DNA of 64,000 nucleotides from Actinobacillus indolicus (GCF_901764975.1 NZ_CABFKH010000001.1:1-64000); one strand, 5' to 3'. Positions 1 through 9,290 are shown, counted from the stretch's first letter. Notes: generated from the sequence alone by a model not told the origin. Numbers and translations: made by a program.

Positions 1-144
1 GTTTTTGCGTTTGGGGCTAAGCATCCCGAAGATATGCTTCATACAAGCGGTGGGATGGTGAGAGAATTTTGTGGAAGGAGTGAAAGGATTTGCAAAAAAG
101 TGAGGGGAACTGACCGCTTGTTAGTTATTAGAATGAGAGAGAAA
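1..144. other. Left edge, no gene assigned
   Basis: One forward frame is open from base 1 to a stop at 205-207, but it runs through a terminator hairpin and I recognise no protein family in it. It may include the C-terminus of a gene beginning outside the window, or nothing. Two uptake words in opposite orientation occur at 43-51 (ACAAGCGGT) and 113-121 (ACCGCTTGT), in T/A-rich surroundings typical of intergenic DNA. Confidence 0.3.
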
Positions 145-175
145 AAAGCCTTGAAACGTTGTGCTTCAAGGCTTT
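145..175 (-). terminator. Terminator of tRNA-Ala
   Basis: An 11-bp perfect stem (AAAGCCTTGAA / TTCAAGGCTTT) with a 9-nt loop, followed on the minus strand by a run of T. It lies 35 bases downstream of the minus-strand tRNA-Ala gene and fits its rho-independent terminator. Confidence 0.75.
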
Positions 176-209
176 ATGTTATGTCCGTTTACGTCTGTTT
201 AGGTTAATT

Positions 210-285
<76 letters not shown>

Positions 286-372
286 TAATCCTTGAAGAAT
301 AATATTCTTTCGCTTTTTTTCTGTCAATCTTAAAACATGCTAAAGAGTTTATTTGCTTAAAAATTAGCTGGG

Positions 373-1056
373 TTATTCATCTTTAAGCGTCATGAATTCT
401 TCATAGGAAAGTACAGTTATCAGTTGTGGAGTAGATGTACCATTAGGTTTAAAAATAATGGTATTACCAGCAGGGATATAATATCCGTAAGCTTTATCAA
501 ATTTACCTTGATGTGTGAAGAGAATAGTATTTTGTCCTGCATCAGGTGGTGTCACAGTTCTATCACGTAGGTTTTGTAATGATTTATTCAGTTCTTGAGG
601 ATTTCTAAAATATAAAGAGCCAGTTAAATCCCTAGTAATTTGAATTGGTTCTCCAAAAGCAGATAATGCATGTTGCCATACAAAAAAGTACTCAGACGAA
701 AGAACTCGATTTATTGGAATGTTGAGTTCTTGGTATTTTTTACCATAGTTTTGCATCATGACTTTACTTCGTTCTGAAATGCGTTGCCCATCATCAATAA
801 TGTTTTTTAATTTCGGATCAACTGGAGTACTTTTACCACCAGCACCAGTATAACGAAATACAATTACATGGCCACCTTTCTTTAGCTCTTCAACTAAATT
901 GCTAGGTATAGATGTATTATTAAAATTTAGATTGCCCTTTTCTGCATGAAGTAAAGATTGATCGGTTAGTTCAGTTCTTTTTTCTATTGCATTACTCATT
1001 GGGCTTAATCCTATTAATAACCCTGCTATTGTTGCTACTTTTATCCAATTTTTCAT
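373..1056 (-). CDS. Exported histidine-phosphatase-like protein, catalytic residues replaced
   Basis: A 227-residue protein with a clear signal peptide (about residues 1-23, ending SNA), so probably periplasmic. The layout is that of the histidine phosphatase superfamily: a strand leading to an RH-type motif (VIVFRY, 63-69), a helix with DDGQRISER (88-96), LSS (119-121) leading into a helix, and a late TH motif (THQG, 181-184). The nucleophilic His expected after Arg68 is Tyr69. Both Arg residues normally found in the LSSxxxRxRQTA helix are Phe125 and Trp127, while the later His182 remains. Phosphatase activity as in the family is therefore unlikely, and a binding or scavenging role is possible. 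A good ribosome site (AAGGAG) precedes the ATG. It stands alone between tRNA-Ala and gltX. The family call is fairly safe; the function is unknown. Confidence 0.7.
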   Translation of the reverse strand: MKNWIKVATIAGLLIGLSPMSNAIEKRTELTDQSLLHAEKGNLNFNNTSIPSNLVEELKKGGHVIVFRYTGAGGKSTPVDPKLKNIIDDGQRISERSKVMMQNYGKKYQELNIPINRVLSSEYFFVWQHALSAFGEPIQITRDLTGSLYFRNPQELNKSLQNLRDRTVTPPDAGQNTILFTHQGKFDKAYGYYIPAGNTIIFKPNGTSTPQLITVLSYEEFMTLKDE

Positions 1057-1152
1057 AGAAAATCTCCTTATTTAGTTTGTTATAGAATAGTTTATTTATT
1101 GTATAAGATTATATAAAGGAAAGAATGTTCAATTTTTATTATTATAATGAAT

Positions 1153-1205
1153 AAAAAATCTGCACCTTAATGAGTTGTTTTTTTAGTCCAACTTTTGGGT
1201 GCAGA
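1153..1205 (-). terminator. Terminator hairpin downstream of gltX (IS-end-like sequence)
   Basis: On the minus strand TCTGCACC pairs with GGTGCAGA around an inner AGTTG/CAACT stem, followed by a T6 run at 1153-1158, which fits a gltX terminator. The same bases, read TGTCTGCACCC-AAAAGTTGGACT (1207 down to 1185), resemble the terminal repeat of IS150-group (IS3 family) elements, so the hairpin may descend from an IS end. No transposase remains nearby. Confidence 0.5.
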
Positions 1206-1239
1206 CAATGGTAGTCGAGGTTTGTTTTAAATAAATGAA

Positions 1240-2676
1240 TTATTGTAATTCAATAAAGTTGATCGCTTTTTGAATACGCGCGAGCGTTCTCTCTTTGCCA
1301 ACTAATTTTGCGGTAATATCCATAGATGGTGACTGACCTGAGCCGGTTACGGCAAGGCGGAATGGCATACCCACTTTACCCATACCGATTTCAAGTTCTG
1401 CCGCTGTTTGGTTCATTACATCGTGGATATTTTCAACGGTCCAGTCATCACAAGCGGTCAGTTTTTCCAATAATTTTGCAAGTGGTGCAATCGCTTCCGC
1501 TTTGAAGTTTTTCGCTACCGCTTTTTCATCGTAGCTATCAAATTCTTGATAGAAATAACGACTTTGGCTCGCTAACTCTTTTAAGGTTTTTGCACGTTCG
1601 CTTAATACAGGGATAATTTCTTCCAATGTTGGACCATTTGCTGTATCAATATTTTGATCATTCATGTGCCATGCCAAGTATTTAGCGACATGCTCGGCCG
1701 GTAAACTACGCATATAGTGTTGGTTTAACCACTGTAATTTCTCAGTGTTAAAGGCGCTTGCCGATTTGCTTACCGAATGAATATCGAATAATTCAATCAT
1801 CTCTTCACGAGTGAAGATCTCTTGGTCGCCGTGCCCCCAGCCTAAACGTACGAGATAGTTAATTAAGGCTTCCGGTAAATAGCCATCATCACGATATTGC
1901 ATTACGCTGACTGCACCGTGACGTTTAGAGAGTTTTTGACCATCATCGCCGTTAATCATCGAAACGTGTGCGTAGGTTGGAATTTCTGCCCCTAACGCTT
2001 TTAAAATGTTGATTTGGCGTGGCGTGTTGTTGATATGATCTTCGCCACGGACAACGTGGGTAATGCCCATATCCCAGTCATCTACAACTACACAGAAGTT
2101 GTAGGTTGGCGCACCATCAGTACGGCGGATAATTAAGTCGTCTAATTCGCTGTTGCTGATTTCAATGCGTCCGCGCACCGCATCATCAAAGACAACAGAG
2201 CCTTCCGTTGGATTTTTAAAACGAACAACGTGTGGTTCGCTTGGGTCGTGTGAATGATCGCCTAAGCAGTGGCGGTCATAGCGTGGTTTTTCTTTATTTG
2301 CTTCTTGGTTTGCACGTAATTCATCTAAACGCTCTTTGGAGCAATAGCAGCGGTATGCTGTGCCTTCTTCAATCATTTGATCGATCACTTGGTTATAACG
2401 ATCAAAACGTTTTGTTTGGAAATAAGGACCGTGTTCCCACGCCAAGTTAAGCCATTCCATACCTTCAATAATCGCAGCCGTTGCTTCCGGGGTAGAACGC
2501 TCAAGGTCGGTATCTTCAATGCGTAATACAAATTCGCCGTTGTTATGTTTAGCATATAACCAAGAATAAAGTGCTGTTCTTGCACCACCAACGTGTAAAT
2601 AGCCTGTCGGGCTTGGTGCGAAACGAGTACGCACTTTCACATTTGGATCTAAAGGGAAAAGGGTTTCAATTTTCAT
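1240..2676 (-). CDS. gltX: Glutamyl-tRNA synthetase
   Basis: A class I aminoacyl-tRNA synthetase of 478 residues that charges tRNA-Glu with glutamate in the cytoplasm. The HIGH-type signature [11 protein letters not shown] is at 21-31 and the KMSKS-type signature KLSKR at about 248-252. A CYC pair at 110-112 with Cys137 matches the zinc-binding cysteines of gamma-proteobacterial GluRS. Length is normal for the family and the start is the only convincing one (MKIETLFPL). Transcription runs toward the phosphatase-like gene and ends in the hairpin at 1153-1205. There is no sign of damage, and no second gltX-like gene (GluQ) is present in the window. Confidence 0.97.
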   Translation of the reverse strand: MKIETLFPLDPNVKVRTRFAPSPTGYLHVGGARTALYSWLYAKHNNGEFVLRIEDTDLERSTPEATAAIIEGMEWLNLAWEHGPYFQTKRFDRYNQVIDQMIEEGTAYRCYCSKERLDELRANQEANKEKPRYDRHCLGDHSHDPSEPHVVRFKNPTEGSVVFDDAVRGRIEISNSELDDLIIRRTDGAPTYNFCVVVDDWDMGITHVVRGEDHINNTPRQINILKALGAEIPTYAHVSMINGDDGQKLSKRHGAVSVMQYRDDGYLPEALINYLVRLGWGHGDQEIFTREEMIELFDIHSVSKSASAFNTEKLQWLNQHYMRSLPAEHVAKYLAWHMNDQNIDTANGPTLEEIIPVLSERAKTLKELASQSRYFYQEFDSYDEKAVAKNFKAEAIAPLAKLLEKLTACDDWTVENIHDVMNQTAAELEIGMGKVGMPFRLAVTGSGQSPSMDITAKLVGKERTLARIQKAINFIELQ

Positions 2677-2812
2677 ATTATCGCCTATGTTTTTTTGATT
2701 TTGATAAACAAAAAGATTTCCATATTTTACCCCTCTTGAGCGGAAATCCTAGTAGAAAATCAGCAATTTGGGCGAAAAATTCAACGAACAAGTAAAAAAT
2801 AGCAAAAATGGA

Positions 2813-2840
2813 TTGACTGAAAATTTTTGAACTCTATAAT
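2813..2840 (+). promoter_or_regulatory. Promoter of the tRNA-Val array
   Basis: TTGACT (2813-2818), a 16-bp spacer and TATAAT (2835-2840), near consensus for sigma-70. It is followed by a GC-rich stretch (GCCACCCCAC) that acts as discriminator in stringently controlled stable-RNA promoters. The first tRNA starts 17 bases after the -10 box. All four tRNA genes are probably one transcript, as no other promoter is visible in the spacers. Confidence 0.8.
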
Positions 2841-2856
2841 GCCACCCCACAACGAC

Positions 2857-2932
2857 GGGCGATTAGCTCAGTTGGGAGAGCACCTCCCTTACAAGGAGGG
2901 GGTCACTGGTTCGAGACCGGTATCGCCCACCA
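2857..2932 (+). tRNA. tRNA-Val (anticodon TAC), copy 1
   Basis: A 76-nt cloverleaf with encoded CCA. The anticodon arm CCTCC-CTTACAA-GGAGG gives UAC, reading GUA/GUG and, by modification, other valine codons. The T arm is GGTTCGAGACC. It is the first of four identical copies. Confidence 0.97.
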
Positions 2933-2978
2933 CTTCAACTTTTGAAGTCCGTTGTTACAATCTAATTTAGTTTGAAAA

Positions 2979-3054
2979 GGGCGATTAGCTCAGTTGGGAG
3001 AGCACCTCCCTTACAAGGAGGGGGTCACTGGTTCGAGACCGGTATCGCCCACCA
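2979..3054 (+). tRNA. tRNA-Val (anticodon TAC), copy 2
   Basis: Identical in sequence to copy 1 over all 76 bases including CCA. It is separated from copy 1 by a 46-nt A/T-rich spacer with no promoter of its own. Confidence 0.97.
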
Positions 3055-3112
3055 CTTTTTTAAAGTACCAACCTTTCAAACTTCCCATTAGTTTAAATGC
3101 TTATCTTAAAGT

Positions 3113-3188
3113 GGGCGATTAGCTCAGTTGGGAGAGCACCTCCCTTACAAGGAGGGGGTCACTGGTTCGAGACCGGTATCGCCCACCA
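3113..3188 (+). tRNA. tRNA-Val (anticodon TAC), copy 3
   Basis: Identical to copies 1 and 2. The spacer before it is 58 nt and unrelated in sequence to the other spacers, so only the tRNA units have been kept identical. Confidence 0.97.
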
Positions 3189-3230
3189 CTTAATCCAAGT
3201 GTTTAAACTAGTCGAAACCGCAAGGTATTC

Positions 3231-3306
3231 GGGCGATTAGCTCAGTTGGGAGAGCACCTCCCTTACAAGGAGGGGGTCACTGGTTCGAGACCGGTATCGC
3301 CCACCA
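3231..3306 (+). tRNA. tRNA-Val (anticodon TAC), copy 4
   Basis: Identical to the other three copies, after a 42-nt spacer. No clear rho-independent terminator follows. The 240 bases up to rlmN are A/T-rich with no gene I can support. Confidence 0.97.
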
Positions 3307-3547
3307 CTTTACTACTTTCCATCAAGTACCTTTTTATTTTAGAGATTTTTTTATTTGGTTCCTTGTATTTCAATTTTGTTATTTTTGTGATCCCCGTCGA
3401 AAAATTCATTATTTCAACTTTTCAAATCTTGTAAAAATCACTAGCCTAAACAAGCAGACAACAGTAGAATTGCCGACTTTAATTTAACTAAACCCTAGCA
3501 AAACTAACCTTTTGCCACAAACCGTGTAACAACGAGGCTTTCAAACA

Positions 3548-4708
3548 ATGTCTGAACAAATTCAAGCAACGGACGCAAGTTGCAATTCAACCAAAACTGA
3601 AAAAATTAACTTATTAAACTTAAACCGTCAGCAGATGCGTGAACTGTTTGCGGAAATGGGTGAGAAACCATTCCGTGCCGATCAGCTGATGAAATGGATT
3701 TATCATTTTGGTGAAGATAATTTTGATAATATGACCAACATCAACAAGGTGTTGCGTGAAAAATTAAAACGGATCGCTGAAATTAAAGCACCTGAAGTTG
3801 CCGTAGAACAACGTTCTGCCGACGGTACAATCAAATGGGCGATGTGGGTTGGCGACCAGCAAATTGAAACGGTGTATATCCCTGAAGATGATCGTGCCAC
3901 CTTGTGTGTTTCTTCGCAGGTAGGCTGTGCCTTGGCTTGTACTTTCTGCTCAACGGCGCAGCAAGGCTTTAACCGTAATTTGAGCGTATCTGAAATTATC
4001 GGGCAGGTGTGGCGAGCTTCAAAAATTATCGGTAACTTTGGTGTAACAGGTATTCGTCCGATTACCAATGTGGTAATGATGGGGATGGGTGAGCCGTTGC
4101 TGAATATGAATAACGTTATTCCGGCAATGGAAATTATGTTAGACGATTTTGCTTATGGTCTGTCTAAACGCCGTGTAACCCTTTCTACATCAGGGGTTGT
4201 ACCTGCGTTGGATAAAATGCGAGAGCAGATTGATGTGGCGTTGGCAATTTCATTGCACGCACCAAATGATGAATTACGAGACGAACTAGTACCAATCAAT
4301 AAAAAATACAATATCAAGATGTTGATTGATTCGGTGAATAAATACTTGGAAGTATCAAACGCTAATCACGGTAAAGTGACGATTGAATATGTGATGTTAA
4401 GTCACGTCAATGATGATGTGGAACACGCCCATCAGCTTGCTGAAGTGTTAAAAAATACCCCAAGTAAAATCAACTTGATCCCGTGGAACCCGTTCCCGGA
4501 AGCACCTTATGCGAAGAGTTCAAATACGCGTATTGATCGCTTCCAAAAAACTTTAATGGAATATGGTTTTACGGTGACAGTGCGTAAAACTCGTGGTGAT
4601 GATATTGATGCTGCCTGCGGACAGCTTGCAGGTGATGTGATTGACCGCACTAAACGCACCCTTGAAAAACGTAAATTTGGCGAAGGGATTGCGGTTCAAA
4701 ATCAATAA
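3548..4708 (+). CDS. rlmN: Dual-specificity 23S rRNA A2503 / tRNA A37 C2-methyltransferase RlmN
   Basis: A radical-SAM enzyme of 386 residues that methylates C2 of A2503 in 23S rRNA and A37 of some tRNAs. The 4Fe-4S motif CxxxCxxC is at Cys127, Cys131 and Cys134 (GCALACTFC). The methyl-carrying Cys lies in the C-terminal DAACGQLAG segment. GMGEP, the SAM-contact motif, follows the radical-SAM loop. The start is preceded by AACGAGG about 8 bases upstream. The next gene is pilW, as in Haemophilus, but here a perfect hairpin doublet separates the two. Confidence 0.97.
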   Translation: MSEQIQATDASCNSTKTEKINLLNLNRQQMRELFAEMGEKPFRADQLMKWIYHFGEDNFDNMTNINKVLREKLKRIAEIKAPEVAVEQRSADGTIKWAMWVGDQQIETVYIPEDDRATLCVSSQVGCALACTFCSTAQQGFNRNLSVSEIIGQVWRASKIIGNFGVTGIRPITNVVMMGMGEPLLNMNNVIPAMEIMLDDFAYGLSKRRVTLSTSGVVPALDKMREQIDVALAISLHAPNDELRDELVPINKKYNIKMLIDSVNKYLEVSNANHGKVTIEYVMLSHVNDDVEHAHQLAEVLKNTPSKINLIPWNPFPEAPYAKSSNTRIDRFQKTLMEYGFTVTVRKTRGDDIDAACGQLAGDVIDRTKRTLEKRKFGEGIAVQNQ

Positions 4709-4728
4709 AGACAGATATAAGAAAGATA

Positions 4729-4813
4729 TGTAGGGACGCCACGCTTGGCGTCCGTTTAATCTAGGCTTGTGTAAAAGTAATACTTAAAGGACGCCAAGCG
4801 TGGCGTCCCTACA
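4729..4813. repeat. GTAG-bounded hairpin doublet (REPIN-like), copy 1
   Basis: A perfect 25-bp inverted repeat (4729-4753 and 4789-4813). Each arm is itself a hairpin: GGACGCCA-CGCT-TGGCGTCC on the left and GGACGCCA-AGCG-TGGCGTCC on the right. The outer edges read GTAG (4730-4733) and CTAC (4809-4812). The interior spacer carries TTAATCTAG (4756-4764), the word that also joins the hairpins beside the first RAYT gene in the his operon. This is the architecture of a REPIN: two REP hairpins in opposite orientation. In transcripts it may also affect the rlmN 3' end. Confidence 0.75.
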
Positions 4814-4837
4814 ATTTGCTTTAAATCTAGGAGTTAA

Positions 4838-5416
4838 ATGATGACCTTCGCAAAATTTTTCCGTAATTTGACCGCTTGTAGCGTGGCGTTATGGCTTGTT
4901 GCTTGTACAAATCAAACCGCAAAGGTGGATTTTAACCGTTCAGAAGCCGTCAAAGCTCGTATTAATTTAGCACTTGCTTACCTTGAGCAATCTGATTTTC
5001 CAAAAGCGAAAGAGAACATCGACAAAGCGCTGGAACACGATGCAAAAGACTATTTACCGCACTCTGTGCTTGCCTATTATTACCAACAAACTGGCGATAG
5101 CCAAAAAGCAGAAGAAACCTACCAACAAGCGCTTGAGTTAAGTAAAACACAGAGCAAAAATAATCAAGTTCGCCCTGATGTATTGAATAACTACGGTACG
5201 TTTCTCTGCAAACAAAAACAGTTCGACAAAGCCTATCGGCAATTTGAAACGGCATTAACCAGTCAAGAATCCTATTACAATCAAGCAGATACACTAGAAA
5301 ATATCGCCTTATGTGCCAATATGGAAAAGAATGTGGCTAAACAAAATGAGGCTTTAGAGGCTTTGGCGAAATTAGCTCAAACAAGGGCAGATAAACTTCG
5401 CCCGCTTTTTAAATAG
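4838..5416 (+). CDS. pilW: Type IV pilus biogenesis TPR lipoprotein PilW/PilF
   Basis: A 192-residue lipoprotein: an N-terminal hydrophobic segment ends in the lipobox LVAC (Cys at about 23), then comes a chain of tetratricopeptide repeats (ALAYLEQSDFPKAKENIDKAL and following). It matches the PilF/PilW pilotin family, which helps the PilQ secretin assemble in the outer membrane and so supports type IV pili and natural transformation. That agrees with the abundant uptake sequences around. AGGAG sits 4 bases before the first ATG; an ATG one codon later is possible. It sits downstream of rlmN as in other Pasteurellaceae, and its end overlaps the convergent sufE/csdE gene by 8 bases. Confidence 0.85.
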   Translation: MMTFAKFFRNLTACSVALWLVACTNQTAKVDFNRSEAVKARINLALAYLEQSDFPKAKENIDKALEHDAKDYLPHSVLAYYYQQTGDSQKAEETYQQALELSKTQSKNNQVRPDVLNNYGTFLCKQKQFDKAYRQFETALTSQESYYNQADTLENIALCANMEKNVAKQNEALEALAKLAQTRADKLRPLFK

Positions 5417-5804
5417 CGTGATGGGACTTTCCTCGAATAATGTTTTGTAATTGCTGAAGCCCATTTAATCTCGTACTAGTCAAATGACGAGTTATCTGCA
5501 AATCATCAAAAAGCATTTGAATTTCAAATGATTGCAATGCTTCAGCTGATTTTTCCGTAACAAAAGCAATCAACACCACTAACAATCCTTGCATTAAACG
5601 AGCTTCGCTATAACCTTGTACTTGACGTGGCTCAAGCTGAAAATCAAACCATAAACGGCTTTCGCAACCGTGAATTTCTTGCCACTGTTCAAGCTGTTGT
5701 TCGGTCGGTTTGGGTAATTGACGGCTTAATTGAATTAACAAGCGGTATCTTTCTTCCCAAGATTTGCAAAGGGCAAACTGGGCATTGATTTCATCAAATG
5801 TCAT
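5409..5804 (-). CDS. SufE/CsdE family sulfur acceptor
   Basis: A 131-residue SufE-fold protein that accepts persulfide sulfur from a cysteine desulfurase for Fe-S cluster or other sulfur transfer. The active-site cysteine is in HGCESRLWF (about residue 47), and the EARLMQGLL segment is the second conserved block. Sequence and length are closer to CsdE (YgdK) than to SufE of a suf operon, and no sufS or csdA gene lies next to it, so I leave the symbol open. It is convergent with pilW, and it is divergent from clpP, with about 100 bases between. Confidence 0.85.
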   Translation of the reverse strand: MTFDEINAQFALCKSWEERYRLLIQLSRQLPKPTEQQLEQWQEIHGCESRLWFDFQLEPRQVQGYSEARLMQGLLVVLIAFVTEKSAEALQSFEIQMLFDDLQITRHLTSTRLNGLQQLQNIIRGKSHHAI

Positions 5805-5902
5805 AAAATCCTAGTAAGTATATCAACGATAAAAGGCTATATCATACTGCGATTTTTTGTTAAAATCCCCCGATTTTTATCGATTTATAAAAGGAATAGA
5901 AA

Positions 5903-6484
5903 ATGTCTGTAATCCCTATGGTCGTTGAGCAAAGCTCAAAAGGCGAACGTGCCTATGATATTTATTCCCGTCTGTTGAAAGAGCGTATTATTTTCTTAAA
6001 TGGCGGTGTTGAAGATGAAATGGCAAAATTAATTATTGCTCAAATGCTCTTTTTAGAAGCAGAAGATCCTGAAAAAGATATTTATCTTTATATTAATTCC
6101 CCTGGCGGTGTGGTCACGGCAGGTTTAGCGATTTACGATACGATGAACTTTATTAAACCTGATGTCTCTACATTGTGTATGGGGCAAGCCTGTTCAATGG
6201 GGGCGTTTTTATTATCCGCAGGGGCGAAAGGTAAGCGTTTTGCATTACCTAACTCTCGTGTGATGATCCACCAGCCTTTAGGCGGTTATCGTGGGCAAGC
6301 GACGGATATTCAAATTCACGCACAAGAAATTTTAAAATTGAAAGAGATGCTAACACGCAAAATGGCAGAACATTGTTCACAGCCTTTTGAGAAAGTGGCT
6401 CAAGATACAGAACGTGATAATTTTATGTCTGCGGAAGAAGCGAAAGCCTACGGCTTAATTGATGACGTTGTAACAAAGAGATAG
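5903..6484 (+). CDS. clpP: ATP-dependent Clp protease proteolytic subunit
   Basis: The serine peptidase ClpP (193 residues) forms the tetradecameric chamber that degrades proteins unfolded by ClpX or ClpA. The catalytic triad is visible: Ser98 (GQACSMG), His123 (VMIHQPLG) and an Asp near 172 (QDTERDNF). The first residues before AYDIYSRLL correspond to the short propeptide. AAGGAA lies 7 bases before the ATG. clpX follows after 6 bases, so the two are co-transcribed. A CCCCCGATTT word upstream faintly recalls a heat-shock -10 element, but no matching -35 element was found. Confidence 0.97.
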   Translation: MSVIPMVVEQSSKGERAYDIYSRLLKERIIFLNGGVEDEMAKLIIAQMLFLEAEDPEKDIYLYINSPGGVVTAGLAIYDTMNFIKPDVSTLCMGQACSMGAFLLSAGAKGKRFALPNSRVMIHQPLGGYRGQATDIQIHAQEILKLKEMLTRKMAEHCSQPFEKVAQDTERDNFMSAEEAKAYGLIDDVVTKR

Positions 6485-6490
6485 TGAATA

Positions 6491-7741
6491 ATGGCAAATT
6501 TTGAGAAAGAACCACATTGTAGCTTTTGTGGGAAGCGTCGTAATGAAGTCGATGCGTTAATTGAAGGTACAGAAGGACATATTTGTAACGAATGTATTGA
6601 AGAGTCTTATGCGTTAATTAATGGAACAGACGAACCATTGATTGATGAAAATGAAGCTGAGAGCCAAGATGTGTTAGGCAATGTGCCTACCCCACACGAA
6701 ATTCACGCACATTTAGATGATTATGTGATCGGACAAGAACACGCTAAAAAGGTGTTGTCGGTTGCGGTTTATAACCACTACAAACGCTTACGCAATGCAC
6801 TGTCTGACAATAAAGAGAGCGAAGGCGTTGAGTTAGGTAAAAGTAACATTTTGCTTATCGGCCCGACAGGAAGTGGTAAAACATTGTTGGCAGAAACTTT
6901 GGCACGCCGTTTAAATGTGCCTTTTGCTGTGGCTGATGCAACAACGCTGACGCAAGCAGGTTATGTGGGTGAAGATGTTGAAAATGTGATCCAAAAATTG
7001 CTGATGAAGTGTGATTTTGATAAAGATCAGGCTGAACGTGGCATTATTTTTATTGATGAAATCGACAAAATTACCCGTAAATCAGAAAATCCATCATTGA
7101 CCCGTGATGTATCAGGGGAAGGGGTTCAGCAAGCGTTGCTGAAATTGATTGAAGGCACTATTGCGAATATCAATCCACAGGGTGGACGCAAACACCCGAA
7201 ACAAGAAACAATTCCAGTTGATACGTCTAAAATTCTCTTTATTTGCGGCGGTGCATTTGCTGGGCTAGATAAAATTGTCGAAGCTCGAACTAACACACAA
7301 GGCGGAATTGGCTTTAAAGCGGAATTGAAGAAAGATAAAGATCGTCAGGCACTCACGGAATTATTCAAACAAGTTGAGCCTGAGGATTTGGTGAAATTTG
7401 GTTTAATTCCGGAGCTAATTGGGCGTTTGCCTGTTATCACACCGCTTGAAGAACTTGATGAAAAAGCACTTATTAACATTTTGACAGAGCCGAAAAATGC
7501 GATTATCAAGCAGTATCAAGCCTTGTTCAAAATGGAAGGTGTGGAATTAAAATTCACCAAAGATGCTTTAGTGGCGATTGCTCAAAAAGCGATTTCTCGC
7601 AAAACTGGGGCAAGGGGGCTACGTTCTATCGTAGAAAACTTGTTACTCGACACGATGTATGATTTACCATCATTGAAAGCAACTAAAGTGACAGTGGGTA
7701 AAAACTGCATTGAGAAAGGTGAAAAGCCGAAGGTGGAATAA
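6491..7741 (+). CDS. clpX: Clp protease ATP-binding subunit ClpX
   Basis: An AAA+ unfoldase of 416 residues that recognises substrates and feeds them to ClpP. The N-terminal zinc-binding domain shows Cys10, Cys13, Cys32 and Cys35. Walker A is GPTGSGKT at 124-131, Walker B is IIFIDEID near 190, and the pore loop GYVGEDVE is present. The C-terminal small domain ends KPKVE. Its start follows the clpP stop by 6 bases. A short hairpin (7750-7765) lies after the stop, then lpxK. Confidence 0.97.
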   Translation: MANFEKEPHCSFCGKRRNEVDALIEGTEGHICNECIEESYALINGTDEPLIDENEAESQDVLGNVPTPHEIHAHLDDYVIGQEHAKKVLSVAVYNHYKRLRNALSDNKESEGVELGKSNILLIGPTGSGKTLLAETLARRLNVPFAVADATTLTQAGYVGEDVENVIQKLLMKCDFDKDQAERGIIFIDEIDKITRKSENPSLTRDVSGEGVQQALLKLIEGTIANINPQGGRKHPKQETIPVDTSKILFICGGAFAGLDKIVEARTNTQGGIGFKAELKKDKDRQALTELFKQVEPEDLVKFGLIPELIGRLPVITPLEELDEKALINILTEPKNAIIKQYQALFKMEGVELKFTKDALVAIAQKAISRKTGARGLRSIVENLLLDTMYDLPSLKATKVTVGKNCIEKGEKPKVE

Positions 7742-7749
7742 CTTAATAA

Positions 7750-7765
7750 GGGGCATTTATGCCCC
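7750..7765 (+). terminator. Short hairpin after clpX
   Basis: GGGGCAT-TT-ATGCCCC, a 7-bp stem with a 2-nt nominal loop, followed by ATTATC rather than a T-run. It could be a weak or partial terminator between clpX and lpxK, or an mRNA 3'-end protector. Confidence 0.35.
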
Positions 7766-7784
7766 ATTATCATTAGAAGAAAGT

Positions 7785-8786
7785 ATGAAAATCTGGCAAA
7801 CAACATCTTTTATCACTTGGCTACTTGCCCCACTCTCTCTGCTTTTTTGGTTGATTAGCCAAATTCGAGTGATGTTATATCGCAAAAAAATCCTAACATC
7901 TTACCGCTCGCCAGTACCAGTCTTAGTGGTAGGAAACATTTCCGTTGGCGGAAATGGCAAAACACCTGTGGTTGTGTTGTTGGTCGAACAGCTTCAACAG
8001 CGTGGCGTGAAAGTTGGGGTTATCTCGCGTGGTTATGGTGGGAAAAACAAGCAATTCCCACAGTTAGTGACTGCCGATAGCGATCCCGAATTAATGGGCG
8101 ATGAGCCGGTACTCATTGCTCAACGGACACTCGCCCCTGTGGCAATTTCGCCAAACCGCCGACAAAGTATTGAACTATTATTAAGCCAATTTGAGCTAGA
8201 TCTAATTATTACTGATGATGGCTTACAACATTATGCCCTTGAACGAGATATGGAGTGGGTTGTCGTTGATGGCGAGCGTCGTTTTGGTAACGGTTTTGTC
8301 CTGCCAGCAGGTAGCTTGAGAGAACTTCCAAGCCGTTTAAAGTCGGTGCAAGCGGTGATTTGCAACGGAAAATCTGCACAAGCAGGCGAACATCTAATGC
8401 AGTTAGAACCTGAATGGGTGATCAATCTAAAAACAGGCGAGAAAAAACCGATAACCGATTTTTATCATCAGCCAGTGATTGCCCTTGCTGGCATTGGCTA
8501 TCCACCTCGTTTTTTTATGATGTTACAAGAGCTTGGCATTCAGCTTAAAGCGAGTTATGGCTTCGCCGATCATCAACCTTATGCGTTAGACATCATCGAA
8601 CCTTTGCAGAAAGACGGCTTACCGCTATTAATGACCGAAAAAGATGCGGTAAAATGCCGTAGCTTTGCTCAACCGAATTGGTGGTATGTGCCTGTTTCTG
8701 CAAAATTTTCAGCACAAGATACCGCTTGTTTATTAGAACCCGTCCTTGAATTAGTGAGAAAACAGAATGAACGAAAAACTGCTTAA
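7785..8786 (+). CDS. lpxK: Tetraacyldisaccharide 4'-kinase LpxK
   Basis: Phosphorylates the 4' position of the lipid A disaccharide at the inner membrane. 333 residues from the ATG at 7785, chosen because [12 protein letters not shown] gives the usual membrane-anchoring N-terminus (hydrophobic 8-27). The frame is open further upstream but overlaps the clpX end. A P-loop-like GGNGKT is at 55-60, and the conserved DDGLQHY block is present. ycaR overlaps its end by 20 bases, the lpxK-ycaR order known from enterics. kdsB, which follows there, is absent here. Confidence 0.95.
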   Translation: MKIWQTTSFITWLLAPLSLLFWLISQIRVMLYRKKILTSYRSPVPVLVVGNISVGGNGKTPVVVLLVEQLQQRGVKVGVISRGYGGKNKQFPQLVTADSDPELMGDEPVLIAQRTLAPVAISPNRRQSIELLLSQFELDLIITDDGLQHYALERDMEWVVVDGERRFGNGFVLPAGSLRELPSRLKSVQAVICNGKSAQAGEHLMQLEPEWVINLKTGEKKPITDFYHQPVIALAGIGYPPRFFMMLQELGIQLKASYGFADHQPYALDIIEPLQKDGLPLLMTEKDAVKCRSFAQPNWWYVPVSAKFSAQDTACLLEPVLELVRKQNERKTA

Positions 8787-8928
8787 TACTATCGCTTGTC
8801 CAATCACTCAAACAAAATTAGAGTGGGATAAGGAAAACAACCGTTTAATTAGCCGTTCGGCGAATGTCGCTTACCCAATTGAAAATGGCATTCCTGTGTT
8901 GTTGCCAGAGAAAGCGGAAAAGCTATAA
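8767..8928 (+). CDS. ycaR: UPF0434 / Trm112-like small protein YcaR
   Basis: A 53-residue protein beginning [20 protein letters not shown] and ending in the conserved block [15 protein letters not shown]. This matches the YcaR (UPF0434) family, a short Trm112-like fold of unproven role in bacteria. The family usually has a CPxC pair; here only CPIT (Cys10) remains of it, so zinc binding is doubtful. It overlaps lpxK by 20 bases in another frame and ends just before a strong terminator. The gene is short enough to be missed by length-limited gene finders. Confidence 0.85.
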   Translation: MNEKLLNTIACPITQTKLEWDKENNRLISRSANVAYPIENGIPVLLPEKAEKL

Positions 8929-8931
8929 AGC

Positions 8932-8962
8932 AAAACGGAAACCTTTTGGTTTCCGTTTTTTT
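8932..8962 (+). terminator. Terminator of lpxK-ycaR
   Basis: AAAACGGAAACC-TTTT-GGTTTCCGTTTT with extra T residues: a 12-bp stem and T-run. It lies between ycaR and the convergent infA, and may serve both. Confidence 0.85.
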
Positions 8963-8974
8963 GTTTTCTATCTA

Positions 8975-9193
<219 letters not shown>

Positions 9194-9290
9194 TTATTCC
9201 TCTTTGAATTAGGTTTAAGTTTAGTTTATCAATAGTGCCAATTTCGGCAAAAAACGGGCGATATTATACTCTCCCTAGCCCGAATTACAA

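Noticed and set aside
1..207. Open forward frame at the left edge as a gene end
   Set aside because: It runs through the tRNA-Ala terminator and has no recognisable family; too little sequence to support a gene.
2857..3306. Four near-identical repeated units with unique spacers, CRISPR-like at first sight
   Set aside because: The repeats are complete 76-nt tRNA-Val genes with CCA ends; no cas genes are near.
3246..3434. 62-codon frame starting inside the fourth tRNA-Val
   Set aside because: Begins within a tRNA gene and continues into A/T-rich intergenic DNA; not credible.
5840..5902. Heat-shock (sigma-32) promoter before clpP
   Set aside because: A CCCCCGATTT word resembles the -10 element, but no CTTGAAA-like -35 lies at the right distance.
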